A stretch of 64,000 nucleotides of DNA from the NCBI GenBank assembly GCA_029207755.1, contig JARCOQ010000002.1, forward strand, positions 115,516,375-115,580,374, given 5' to 3'. The notes below the pieces were generated by a model. It was not told the origin of the DNA. It saw only the letters and a list, made by a program, of their open reading frames with translations, and made no database searches. This DNA is from Chamaea fasciata. Its lineage: Eukaryota > Chordata > Aves > Passeriformes > Sylviidae. Position 1 is the first letter of the stretch. The number at the start of each line of letters is the position of its first letter. A program made the translations under genes and the position numbers. Below are positions 43,160 through 54,312 of this stretch, one piece after another.

Positions 43160-43545
43160 AGATCACACCAGCACTGGAGCAGCACGGCAGATCTGGGGCT
43201 CTCCCAGCCCAGGGAGTCCCAGTTGTTCCCAAATCCCACCTTGTCACCCTGCCCAGAGCACTGAGAGCCACCTCCAGGTGTCCCTTGGACACCTGCAGGG
43301 ACGGGCACTCCAAAGCTCCCTGGGCAGCTCTTGCCAAGGCCTGAGCACCCTTTCCATGGGGAAATTGCTCCTGGTGTCCAACCCGAGCCTCCCCTGGCAC
43401 AGCTTGAGGCCCTTTCCCCTTGTCCTGTCTCTGTTCCCTGGGAGCAGAGCCTGACCCACCCCCCCTGGCTGCACCCTCCTGTCGGGGGCTCCAGCAGGAT
43501 TGCTCCTTTCTTAGGCCCTCTCCTCCTCCTCTCTGCTTTCCAAAA
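43160..43545 (-). mobile_element. CR1 LINE 3' region
   Basis: Antisense copy almost identical to 26540-26925, with the same GGGAGCAGAGCCTGACCCAC and CTTTCTTAGGCCCTCTCC. Confidence 0.88.
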
Positions 43546-46034
43546 CCAAATAAGAATCCCTGAAGGATGAAAAATCCCACAGGAGGGTTTTTGGGACTGG
43601 ATGTTCACCCATTTCTTCTGTCCACAGGGACCACCAAGTGTCTCCCTCCTCCCTCGCCCAAAATCCAGCAGCAGGGAGTGCCATGGCCAGCGATCCTCTG
43701 GGTGGGAGCAGCAGGAGGGAATTTTGAGCACTTCTGCAGCGTGGGGAAGGCAGGAATTCTCCTTTCTTGCTTGCTTTTCCACACCAAAGGAGACTCCAGC
43801 CATGGGAAAAGGGATTGTTCGAGGTGGAGCTGCCCTGAGGGGCACCTGCTCGATGCCCACCTTGTCCCCAGCTCAAAGCTTTCATAACACCCCAATCAAA
43901 AAAGCAGAAAGGGCTCACTGACAGTGCAAATGAAAATACCCAAAGGAATGGTGGGGGGAAGCAAGTTAAAAAAAAAAAAAAAAAAGGTCAGGATTTCAAA
44001 TGTCGGGTTTTTTGAAGTTCAGGTTTAACTTTGTTTCATGTGGCACCTGAGACCAAGGTCCTGCAGAAGGTGCCAGGAGTGGAACTCAGGAAGGACAGAA
44101 AGCAGGGAGTGAGGAGAAGGGAGCAGAACCCAATGCGTGGAGCTGGTGGAAGTCTGCACGCGGAAATCTTTAATTTCACCGAAATGCTGAGCTCCTGGGG
44201 TGAATCTGCACTGAAAGAGGCCCATGAACAGCTGCCCCCCTGGGTTTGGGCACAGCCCGACAGTTCCTGGCTGTACAGCCCCCACTCCCCTCCCCCAGTG
44301 TTCACACCCTGACCGAGGAGGAAAAACCGAGATTTTCAACACCAACACCTCCTCGGTGAGGACAATTCCAAGGTTTACACCAAGCACCAGGTGCGGCACG
44401 GATTCCCGGGGATGGACACCCAGGTGTTCCAGGGAGCTGAGCTCCTGCCGCCCGCGGATTTCTTACCTACAGCACTCAAAATTCAGTTGCTCCTTTATGA
44501 TCTAAATTCTATTTAGGGCCCAGATTAATCAAAGAAAAGAAGATTTTCTTTTTTTTTTTGTAGGAAACCCCCATTCCCATTCCAGCTGGGTACACTGGCT
44601 CTGGAGGCAGGGATGCACCTGTTCCCATTTCTGTTCTGCCAGCAAAGCTTTTCCTTTCTCATTTTTTCAGCCCTTGCTGTAACTCTGCACGGCTCTGTGC
44701 GAAGTCACTCCAGGAAATTCCGCTGCAGAGAAGTAACCTCTGCCTCTGATGGGAATGAAGTCGTCCTCTGAATGGAGATAAATAATTTAGAGACCAAGGA
44801 TGTCACCAAACTGGATAAATCCCCTTGCTTTTCCTTGGCTAAAATCTATTACCTTGTGCTCACGGTCAGCTTTGACTAAAACCCATTTAACCCTGAAACT
44901 GAGGAAGAAATGTTTGGGGAGATGAGCAAGGCCTTGGGCTCCAGCTGGGTTGTTTGGCCAAGCGTTTGTGGTACAGAGAAATCCTTGGGGATCTTTGCAA
45001 TTCTGAAATCTGCAGTTGTGACGCTGTCGGGTTTTCCAGCTCGAAATGATTAGATAACTGTTTCAATTTAGAAGCTCTTATGTCTTAGATAAATGTTCTA
45101 TTGCTTAAAATCAACGGAGGGGATTTTAGTGAGGGTTCAAGTCTACTCAAATGGTTAAAAAACAATAAAATCTGACAATTTCAGAAGTTTCCCAATCAAT
45201 AAAAGGTTTTTGCTACAGAGGGGGGACAAAACCCTTGAAGAGCAGAGAGCACAAAGGCACCAGGGACACTGAATTCCCAAGGAAAGGAGATCTGGATGAC
45301 CTTTGGGAACATTTGCCTTTGAAACGCCTGGAATAATGGGCATTGTTATCTAAAGAAAATAACTGGTGTTGTTCCTTGGGCAAACGGAAATCAGGGAGCA
45401 CGCAGTGAAAGCCTCAAGGGAATTCTGATGTTTTGTTCTTCCAGGGGGTTTCTTCCTGAGGCTGATGCTTCTTAGGACTTTATCCCTGACACAGCACCAG
45501 GCATTTTAATGTTGGCCTGGCCTGGGATAATATTCCCTAGCAGGGAACTGCCAGGATTATTCCAGCACTGCTCCTGTCTTGTTTTCTTGAGCATTTTCGC
45601 CCCTTTTGGGATTTATTTTTACGTTTTTCTGGATTTGTGTTGTGCTATCAAACCATGGCATGGCCTGGGGAGATACTGAGCTCTCCAGTGGGCTTTTTTT
45701 TTTTCCCCTCCTTTTCCTGGAGAAACTCATTCCAATCTCTAACTAAAAATGAATCCAATCCCAAGTACAAAAAATCCAACTCCAGGTGAGGTAAAATACT
45801 CAAGCTTCATAATACAGAAATAATTAGAAAAGCAGCTGGGTTGTTTTCTAGGCATTCTTAAATTACCAATATTAAACCCATCACAGAAATGCTCCTCCCT
45901 TCTCCTTCTGCCTTTATTAGTTCACAAATATTTCCGAAGCCCGGGTTTAATCCTAATATTTGGGGATGCTCTTATCCTCTAGGTTGCTCTCTCTCCTTTT
46001 GGCCATGTTTTCCTCTCATGAAGTGGAAAGCACC

Positions 46035-46093
46035 AATTTTAATTTTAATTTTAATTTTAATTTTAATTTTAATTTTTTAATTTTAATTTTAAT
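46035..46093. repeat. (TTTTAA)n hexanucleotide array
   Basis: About nine TTTTAA units with one interruption, in CLIC6 intron 1. Confidence 0.93.
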
Positions 46094-46856
46094 GTGAATT
46101 CTGGCTGGCCAGCTCCGGAGGCACAGGATGGGATGGTTTGTAGAGGAGAGGGTGCCAAACGCCTTCTGCTTCCCCAGGTTTATTTCCTTAGCTTTATGTT
46201 TATCCCACCCTGCTCTACATTTTAGTCCAGAGGGGCCAGAGCAGAGGGAAGAAATCACCTCCAGGTGCTTTCTACACACCGAAAATCCCCATCTGCTAAA
46301 GCCTCTGTGGATGGCTGCTGTTCCCAGAGCAAATCCCAGGGATTTTGCTGGGATTCCAGGCACAGGATAGGAAGGTCGAAAGCTCTACTCAATAAAATAC
46401 CAGAAATTAGTTTTAAGTTTCCCACCCCCTTATTTTTCCCCCCATTTCCCTGTAACCCAAATCTTTCCTTCAAACCAACACGAAGTGGACAAGTACAGGG
46501 GAAGCTCTTTACTGACTGAATCCAGCCTCGCCAAAATTTGGGACGATTCTCCGAATGTCGCCCGTAATTCGTGTTAGACAACCCCAGCATCGCATTTGAA
46601 ACATTTCCCACGTTCTTCCCCGCTCAGCCCCTGTGATGAGAACCCCTCTCCCCGCATTTTGGAGCTCTGAAAACCCACGGAGAGCTCCTTATGCCAGCGA
46701 CTCCCGAAGGGATGGGGAGTCGGAGGCAAGTTTATTCGGGGCGTTAATAACCAAATCACCTCCGCCGGGCTCTGCCACATTTAAATGCCCCTCACCACAG
46801 GGATCCTGGAAGAGGCGATTCCCCACGGAGATCCCCCGGCAGCCCCTCACCCCTAC

Positions 46857-49574
46857 CTTAACGAAGAGGGAGATGTCGTGTTCCTGCTTCTCATCATCCT
46901 CCTCCTCCTCCTCCAGGGCGCCCGGCGAGCCCGTCCCGTCCTCCTGGTGCCGCTCCCGGTCCCGCTCCCCGTTCAGGCTCCGATCCGCCGCCTCCCACCC
47001 GCTCTCGGGGCCCGGGGCTCCTGGCCCCGCCGGGGCTGCCGGGCCCCGCTCCGTCTCCGCCGGGCCACCGGGGCCGCCCGGGGAGCGGGGACCGCCAGCG
47101 GGGAGCGCTGGGGCGGGCAAGGCCACCCGCGCTGCCCCGCGGCTCCTCCGGGCAGCCTCCGCGCAGCCCTCCGCGGGGACCGTCACTGCCGGGGATTCCT
47201 CCCGCACCCCATCCTCGGGGACTGTCACATCGCCTGGGGCTTCCTCCTGCACCTCGGGGATTGTCGCTGCCGGAGCTGCCTCTTGCACCTCATCCTTGGG
47301 GATTGTCACATCACCTGGGGCTTCCTCCCGCACCTCATCCTTAGGGATTGTCGCTGCCGGAGCTGCCTCCTGCACCTCATCCTTAGGGATTGTCGCTGCT
47401 GGAGCCTCCTGCACCGCATCCTCGGGGACTGTCCCTGCTGGAGCTGCCTCCTGCACCTCATCTTTGGGGATTGTCACATCACCTGGGGCTTCCTTCTGCA
47501 CCTCATCCTTAGGGATTGTACCTGCTGGAGCTGCCTCCTGCACCTCATCTTTGGGGATTGTCACATCACCTGGAGCTGCTTCCTGCACCTCACCCTTAGG
47601 GATTGTCACTACTGGAGCTTCCTCCTGCACCCTGTCCTTGGGGACTGTCACTGCTGGAGCCTCCTGCACCGCATCCTCGGGGACTGTCCCTGCTGGAGCT
47701 TCCTCCTGCACCCGATCCTTGGGGATTGGCCCTCCTGGGGCTTCCTGCACCTCAGCCTCAGGGACTGTCCCTGCCCGGGCTGCCTTCTGCACCTCACCCT
47801 TAGGGATTGTCACATCAGCCGGGGCTGCCTTCTCCACCTCCTCCTTAGGGATTGTCCCCAGCGCTTCCTCGGGGACTGACCCTGCCGGGGCTTCCTCCCG
47901 CACTTCATCCTTAGGGACTGTCCCCAACAGCTCCTCGGGGACTGTCCCAGAAACCGGGGCTCTCTCCTTCACCTCATCCTCGGGGACCGTCCCCAACACC
48001 TCCTCAGGGACTGTCCCTGCCTGAGCTGCCTCCTGGCCCTCACCCTTAGGGACTGTCCCCTCCTCGGGAACTGTCCCAGCCGCAACTGCTTCCTGCGGCT
48101 CATCCTTAGCGACTGTCCCCAACGCCTCCTCGGGGACTGTCACAGCAACCGGGGCTGCCTCCTGCCCCTCATCCTGTGGAGCTGGCACTCCAGCCGGGGC
48201 TGCCTCCTGCACAGCATCCTCGGGGACTGTCCCCAATGCCTCCTGAGGGACTGTCCCTGTCCGGGTTGCCTCCTGCACCTCATCCTTGGGGATTGTCCCT
48301 GCTGGAGCTGCCCCCTGCACCGCATCCTCGGGGACTGTCACATCAGCCGGGGCTGGCTCCTGCACCTCATCCTTGGGGATTGTCCCCAACGCCTCCTCAG
48401 GGACTGTCCCTGCCGGGGCTGCCTCCTGCCCCTCACCCTTAGGGACTGTCACCTCAGCTGGGACTGGCTCCTGCACCGCATCTTCGGGGACTGTCCCCTC
48501 TGGAGCTGTCACCGCAGCCTCCTCGGGCTCTGTCCCCGTCGGGCCCGCCTCTTGCACCGCATCTTCGGGGACTGTCCCCGTCGGGGCTTTCTCCCTCAGA
48601 GCTTCCTCGGGATGTGTACCGCACGGGGCTGTCGCGACAGTTTCCTCGGGCTCTGTTCCCTCTGGGACCGCCTCTCCGGGCTCTGTCCTCGACGGCGCTG
48701 TCCCCACCGGGGCTGTCCCCTCTGCTTCCCCGGGCTCTGTCCCCACCGGGGCTGTCGCCTCTGCTTCCCCGGGCTCTGTCCCCACCGGGGCCGTCACCTC
48801 TGCTTCCCCGGGCTCTGTCCCCACCGGGGCTGTCGCCTCTGCTTCCCCGGCCTCTGTCTCCATCGGGGTTGTCCCCTCTGCTTCCCCGGGCTCTGTCCCC
48901 GCCGGGGTTGTCGCCGCAGCCCCCTCAGGCTCCGGTTCTGCCGAGGCTGTCGCCGCAGCCTCCTGGGGCTCTCTCTCCGTCGGGGTTTCCTCGCTCACCG
49001 CCTCTCTCACCTGGGGCTCCGTCCCCGCCGGGGCCACCACCACGTCCTCGGGCTCCGTCCCCGCCGGCGCTGTTTTTCCGGGCTCCGTCCCCGTCGGAGC
49101 AACCGCTGCGCCCTGGGGCTCCGTCCCCGCCGGGGCCACGGCGCCGTCCCCGGGTTCTGTCGCCGCCGGGCTTGCCTCTTCCTGCGCCGTCCCCGTCGGA
49201 AGCGCGGCCGCGTCCTCGGGCTCCATCCCCCCCGGGGCCGCCCCTTGGGGCTCCGTCCCCGCCGGTGCCGCCGCCTCTCCCTCGGGCTCTGCCCTGGCCG
49301 GCGCGGAGCCCTCGGGCCCGTCCATCATCACCCCCGGGCCGTCCCCGCCGGGGTCCCCCTGCTCCGCGCTCGGTGTCCCCGGGCCCTCGGGGGAGCCGCT
49401 GTCCCCGGGGGGCTCCGGCGCCGCCTCCGCGCTCAGGAGCTCCGCGGGCCCGTCCGGGGGCTCGGCCGCTCCCTCGGGGCACAGCCCGGGCCGAGCCCCC
49501 GCCGCCGCCTCGTCCTGGCCTCCCTCCCGAGGAACATCGCCGAGCTCCGGGGGCCTCCCCGGGCTCTCCGCCAT
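46857..49574 (-). CDS. CLIC6: CLIC6 exon 1 (acidic repeat-rich N-terminal extension, 906 codons)
   Basis: The start ATG is at 49572-49574 in a CCCGGCATGG context and gives MAESPGRPPELGDVPREGGQ. I chose it because human CLIC6 also begins MAE and because upstream in-frame sequence is only minisatellite. Residues 1-95 are Gly/Pro/Glu-rich. Residues 95-790 or so are degenerate 9-20-residue repeats of the types GTEPGEAEATAPV, GTVPEDAVQEAAPA and VTIPKDEVQEAAPA. Residues 790-895 are Pro/Gly-rich and end in a run of E and D. The exon closes with QEHDISLFVK, the first beta strand of the CLIC core. The donor AAG|GTAGGG lies at 46855-46857 and the phase is 0. The full model is 1134 residues, against about 700 in human as I recall, so the extension is strongly lengthened. 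The repeat composition (Ala, Glu, Pro, Thr) predicts a disordered, acidic region. Its function is unknown. Confidence 0.9.
47180..49290 (-). repeat. CLIC6: coding minisatellite inside CLIC6 exon 1
   Basis: In-frame degenerate units, mostly 36-69 bp, visible on + as variants of GGGACTGTCCCTGCTGGAGC and TGCCTCCTGCACCTCATCC. Two sub-arrays differ in consensus: EPGEAEATAPVGT-type units (48600-48920) and VPEDEVQEAAPAGT-type units (47190-48480). Confidence 0.88.
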
Positions 49575-50890
49575 GCCGGGCTGCCCGGGACCGCGGGGAC
49601 GCGCGGGACGAGCCGGAGCTGCGGAGCGGCGGCGGAGCAGAGCCGGGCACGGCCGGGGGGGAACGGGGGCGGTGCCTGCGGGGGGCCCGGGGCGGCGGGG
49701 CCGGGACTGCGCTCCTCCCCCGGGCACTGCCCCGCAACGGGAACGGGCACAGCCCCTGCCCCGTCCCCTGCAACGGGCACAGCCTCTGTCCTTCCCCGGG
49801 CACAGCTCCTGCCCCTTCCCCGGGCACAGCCCCTGCCGCGTCCCACTGCTCCGGGCACAGCTCCTGCCCCTCTCCGGGCACAGCCCCAGCCCTTCTCCGG
49901 GCACAGCCCCTGCCCCGTCCCCTGCAACGGGCACAGCCTCTGTCCTTCCCCGGGCACAGCTCCTGCCCCTTCCCCGGGCACAGCCCCTGCCGCGTCCCAC
50001 TGCAACGGGCACAGCTTCTGTCCTTCCCCGGGCACAGCTCCTGCCCCTTCCCCGGGCACAGCCCCTGCCCCGTCCCCTGCAACGGGCACAGCTTCTGTCC
50101 TTCCCCGGGCACAGCTCCTGCCCCTTCCCCGGGCACAGCCCCTGCCGCGTCCCACTGCAACGGGCACAGCCCCAGCCCTTCTCCGGGCACAGCCCCTGCC
50201 CCTTCCCACTGCTCCGGGCACAGCCCCTGCCCCGTCCCCCGCAACGGGCACAGCTTCTGTCCTTCCCCGGGCACAGCTCCTGCCCCTTCCCACTGCTCCG
50301 GGCACAGCCCCTGCCCCGTCCCCCGCAACGGGCACAGCCTCTGTCCTTCTCCGGGCACAGCTCCTGCCCCTTCCCACTGCTCCGGGCACAGCCCCAGTCC
50401 TTCTCCGGGCACAGCTCCTGCCCCTTCCCACTGCTCCGGGCACAGCCCCAGTCCTTCTCCGGGCACAGCCCCTGCCCCTTCCCACTGCTCCGGGCACAGC
50501 CCCTGCCCCTTCCCACTGCTCCGGGCACAGCCCCTGTCCTTCTCCGGGCACAGCTCCTGCCCCGTCCCGCCGCTCCTGCCCGGGACGACCCTGCCCAGCC
50601 ACTCTGTCCCCACGACGCTGCCTCGGCCACCCCCGCCCTGCAGGCACCGGAGCCTTTGTGGAACGGCCAAAACTCTCCTCTTTTTCTGTATGTGTGTGTG
50701 TGTCCCGCACCTGCCCGGGGCTCTCCTCGCCCCCCCGAACCCCGTTTGTGCCCTGCTGCTCCCAGCCCCGGCGGGGTGTCCGTGGCACTGCTGTCCCCAG
50801 CCCGTGGCACTGCTGTCCCCAGCCTGGCACACACCCGCGGGCAGCTGCGGCTGAGGCTGTGCTGGCCCCCGGTGCCATTTTGCGCATCAG
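49575..50890 (-). promoter_or_regulatory. CLIC6: CLIC6 upstream CpG-rich region, probable promoter and 5' UTR
   Basis: Very GC- and CpG-rich DNA directly upstream of the CLIC6 ATG, typical of a CpG-island promoter. No TATA box was identified. Most of it is the tandem array at 49738-50578. The transcription start cannot be placed from sequence. Confidence 0.6.
49738..50578. repeat. GC-rich minisatellite upstream of CLIC6, unit about 23-26 bp
   Basis: Repeats of GGGCACAGCTCCTGCCCCTT, CCCCGGGCACAGCCCCTGCC and GCAACGGGCACAGCTTCTGT, in mixed 23-48-bp higher-order combinations. All three - strand frames stay open, which makes a spurious 420-codon upstream extension of CLIC6. Confidence 0.93.
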
Positions 50891-50898
50891 GTGGAAAT

Positions 50899-50944
50899 TT
50901 TTTTTTTTTTTATTGGCGCCCAACTGCGTGGCTCGAGAGTGTGG

Positions 50945-50983
<39 letters not shown>
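50899..50983. mobile_element. retroviral primer-binding-site-like scrap between poly(T) and poly(A)
   Basis: A 14-nt T run, then ATTGGCGCCCAACTGCGTGG, CTCGAGAGTGTGG, then about 38 As. TGGCGCCCAAC (50914-50924) followed by CTCGAG resembles a tRNA-Lys primer-binding site and leader of betaretrovirus-like endogenous elements, with a small internal shift. No LTR or gag sequence could be seen on either side, so this is a fragment at most. Confidence 0.4.
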
Positions 50984-51680
50984 AACAACCTTGTATTGGT
51001 TGTTGATTGCATTTTGGTCGTACTTTGTGTCGGCATAAAGTAGTCAGTAGCCATGCTGCTCCTTGAATTCCTGATGTCTCTTGGAATGGAGTCCCTCCTG
51101 TGTTTCTGTTCCCTCGGCTTCTTTGAGGTTTTTATACCTTTCTGGTCCCTAGGTCTGTTTTCTTCCCCGGAATTAGCTCCAATGTTGTCCCTAACGCACA
51201 GTTTTTGCACTAGGGGTGCACGAATTAGGATTGCTGTTCTGCTGGGCTCAGTGATCGTGATTTGTAGAAGTTTGTAAAGGTGTTGGAGTTTGTGCCAGGT
51301 TTGTTTGGGTTATGGCCTCTTCGTCCTACCCGGCGTCCTAGTTCCAGCAGCCTGCTTTGGGGATTTATGAATAATTGCACCCAGTTTGTTAGAGGAGGAA
51401 TAGGGGATGAAGCTTTTCAGCCTTTCCTGTCCCTCTTCTCTTTGGAATCGGTTCCATCATTTTTGGAGGATGTTCAGTGCCCCCCCGAATGTTAAAGAGA
51501 CCGCCTTCCTGGCATTTCATCTGGTGAGCTTCCTCTGTGTTGTTCGGAGCTTGTCTGGAGCGGGGTCTGAGATTTCCAGAGAAATCACCCTCCGAGCATC
51601 CACACCGCTGCTGGTGGAACTGGCACAGCCCGGATGGGCTCGCACGCTTTGTTAAAAACACGGAGGAGCCGCGCTCGGGC
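50984..51680. other. unclassified sequence, possibly remnant LTR, next to the primer-site scrap
   Basis: It begins with a hairpin (CAACAACC TTGTATT GGTTGTTG). On the - strand it contains GGTATAAAAACCTC near 51130, a TATA-like motif. It could be an LTR remnant on the - strand. I see no flanking duplication to confirm this. Confidence 0.3.
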
Positions 51681-51689
51681 TGCTCCAAA

Positions 51690-51960
51690 GGTTGTTAAAA
51701 GGGGAAATTGTGTCCTTGTCCGCTCGCGAAAGCTGTCAAAGGGAACAACACGACGCTCCGTGTAAAGAAATAAACACCTGGATTTGCACGCTTTTAAGTG
51801 GCTTTCATTCATGTGCGAGGATCCTCTGCGAGTTTGCGTTTAAATGGGATGAGAAACGCCGTGTCCTGGGGAGAGCCAACAGCTGCTGCGAAAGAAGTAA
51901 TTACTTCTCCTTCGGGTAAGGGAAATAATCCCAATTTTCTACGTGCAGACAGAACAGTGG
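51690..51960. other. unique non-repetitive segment, possible conserved noncoding DNA
   Basis: No repeat match and no credible frame. Rich in motifs such as GCTGTCAAAGG and AAATAAACACC. Candidate regulatory DNA by exclusion only. Confidence 0.25.
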
Positions 51961-51996
51961 AGGCAGAGTTGGCTGACAGGAGTGAAGTGTCCTAAT

Positions 51997-52042
51997 TAAA
52001 AAAAAAAAAAAAAAAAAAGAAAAAAGAAAAAGAAAAAAAACA
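51997..52042. repeat. A-rich simple repeat
   Basis: Poly(A) interrupted by G. Confidence 0.85.
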
Positions 52043-52549
52043 GTTAAACAATTTTATATTTGGGTATATAAACCAAATATTTTTATATTTGAGAGGAGAC
52101 AGAGCTGGGGTTTGGAATGGCCTGTTAAGGGGGAAGATGGAGCCAACAGGAGCGGGGAAATCCTACAGAAGAAATCACTGCGGCAGGTCAAACACTCGGC
52201 CCCGATAAAAAAATGAGCAGCCAAATAAACGAACAATCCTGCAGCTCTTGGATGCTCGCCCGGAGGTGAATCGCAAGTGAGACAAAAGACCGGAGGTAGC
52301 TGCGCTCAGAGGGAACGTTCCTGGAAGCTTTAGGAACAGAGGCCAGTGAAGCTTTAGGAGCAGGGACTCAGCACCTGCCAATGGAGGTCTTGCAGGTGGA
52401 ACCATCCCGAGGCAATTATTTCCCCAATCTCTTACGGGGTTCAGTATCAGTAGAATGACACAACTCGGTAACTTCTGGAGAGATAATATTGGTTTATCCA
52501 TCCTCACCTTTGCTGAAGGGTTCTTAACCCTTGGCCTGAAGGTTGGACA

Positions 52550-53125
52550 TGTCAGAGAATTCCAGAAGGGTTTGGGTTGGAGGGGACATTAAAGATCATC
52601 CCATTCTATGGGCAGGGACACCTCCCACTGTCCCAGGCTGCTGCAAGAGTCCAGCCTGGCCTTGGGCACTGCCAGGATCCAGGGGCAGCCACAGCAAATC
52701 TGGGAATTCTATTCCAGCACCTCCCCACCCTGCCAGGGAGGAAATTTTTCCTAATATCTGATCGAAACCTGTAACTTTTCAGTTTGAAGCCATTCTCTAT
52801 GTCCTGTCCCTGCAGCCCTTGGGAATTGTCTCTCTCCAGGTTCCCTGGGGCTCCTTCAGGCCCTGCAAGGCCACCCTGAGCTCAGCCCAAAGCTTCTCCT
52901 GTCCAGGCTGAACAATCCCAGCTGTGCCAGCCTTTCCTCCCAGCAGAGCTGCTCCATCCCTCTGCTCATCCTGGAGCCTCCTCTGGGCTCTCTCCAGCAG
53001 CTCCACGTCCTCCCTGTGCTCCCAGGTGTGACACAAATCCCATCCTACAACGCTCTCAGCCTGAGGCAGAGCCCATCCCAAAGCTCTGCCTGATGTCTCC
53101 ATGGGCAGGGCACTGCTGGAAGGAC
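52550..53125 (-). mobile_element. CR1 LINE, long 3' segment (about 570 bp)
   Basis: Antisense CR1 from 'CAGAAGGGTTTGGGTTGGAG' through 'CCTGTCCAGGCTGAACAATC' and 'CATCCTGGAGCCTCCTCTGG' to 'CCAGCAGCTCCACGTCCTCC'. It matches, in opposite orientation, the copy at 60045-60560. Confidence 0.92.
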
Positions 53126-53274
53126 ACGGCTCAGCTCAGGATTTTGCAGTGGGAATGAAGAGCAAAGGAACATTCAGGGGAGTGGTGGGAATTTTGTGGA
53201 GCTTGGTGTAGGTGAAGGACACAAGAACAGCTCCCAGGCACAGGGGGGATTGCTGGGCTGCCTGTGCAGGGCCA

Positions 53275-53335
53275 GGAGCTGCACTGTGATCCTTGTGGGT
53301 CCCTTCCAACTCGGATACTCCACCATTCCATGAAT
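53275..53335 (+). mobile_element. CR1 3' terminus
   Basis: 'GATCCTTGTGGGTCCCTTCC' then 'CACCATTCCATGAATCC'. Confidence 0.65.
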
Positions 53336-53462
53336 CCTGTTGTTTGGCTGCGCCCTTGAGAAGCCCTTGAGGCCCCATGAGCTCAGGTTTGCTCTGAGGG
53401 GCTGGGACAGGAGGGGCCCTCTGGGGCTCAGACTCCTCAAGCTCCCTGTGGCTTAAACACCT

Positions 53463-54312
53463 TTGGTGCTTCAATATTTTGGGTTCTTAAACTCCTCATT
53501 TGGGTCCTTCAGTATTTTGGGTTCCCACACACCTTCTTTAGGTGAATCAATAGTTTGGGTTCTTAACACAGCTCCTTTGGCTGCTTCAATATTTTGGCTT
53601 CTTACACACCTCCTTTGGGTGATTAAATATTTTGGGTTCCCAAACACCCCCTTTGGATGCTTCAGTATTTTGGGTTCTTGCACAGCTCCTTTAAGTGATT
53701 CAATATTTTGGGTTCTTGCCCAGCTCCTTGGGGTGCTTCAATATTCTGGTTTCTTACACACCTTTGGCTGTTTCAATGTTTTGGGTTCTTAAACCCCTCC
53801 TTTGGGTGATTAAATAGTTTAGGTTCTTAAACACCTCCTTTGGATGCTTCAGTATTTTGGGTTCTTAAATAGCTCCTTTAGGTGATTCAATATTTTGGGT
53901 TCTTGCCCAGCTCCTTTGGGTGAATCAATATTTTGGGTTCTTGCCCAGCTCCTTTGGGTGAATCAATATTTTGGGTTCTTGCCCAGCTCCTTTGGGTGAA
54001 TCAATATTTTGGGTTCTTGCCCAGCTCCTTTGGGTGAATCAATATTTTTGGGTTCTTACGCACCTTTGGCTGTTTCAATGTTTTGGGTTCTTAAACCCCT
54101 CCTTTGGGTGATTAAATAGTTTGGGTCCTTAAATATTTTGGGTTCTCACATAACTCCTTTGAGTGCTTCAATATTTTGGGTTCCCACACACCTCCTTTGG
54201 ATGCGTCAGTATTTTGGGTTCTTGCACACCCCCTTTGGATGAATCAATGTTTTGGGTTCTTACACACACGCCTTTGGGTGTTTCAGTGTTTTGGGTTCTT
54301 GCGCAGCTCCTT
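53463..54312. repeat. 38-bp minisatellite, about 22 copies
   Basis: The unit is TTCAATATTTTGGGTTCTTG, then CCCAGCTCCTTTGGGTGA. A block near 53890-54040 is nearly perfect, while the outer copies are diverged and of uneven length (30-38 bp). Confidence 0.95.

Larger units (their letters stand above)
32604..46856 (-). other. CLIC6: CLIC6 intron 1 (about 14.3 kb)
   Basis: The intron runs from the exon 1 donor GTAGGG (46856 downwards) to the exon 2 acceptor. It is full of antisense CR1 pieces (listed separately), poly(A) tracts (36141-36162, 36317-36350, 43970-43985), an AT-rich stretch at 39400-39620, and a TTTTAA array at 46035-46093. No nested gene was recognised. Confidence 0.85.

Noticed and set aside
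49575..50834. 420-codon in-frame upstream extension of CLIC6
   Set aside because: It consists of the promoter minisatellite read in frame. The ATG at 49574 has a good context and agrees with the known MAE start.
48286..51038. Long + strand ORFs (746-906 codons) opposite CLIC6 exon 1
   Set aside because: Antisense shadows of a GC-rich repeat exon. They are Ala/Ser/Pro- or Arg-rich without domains.
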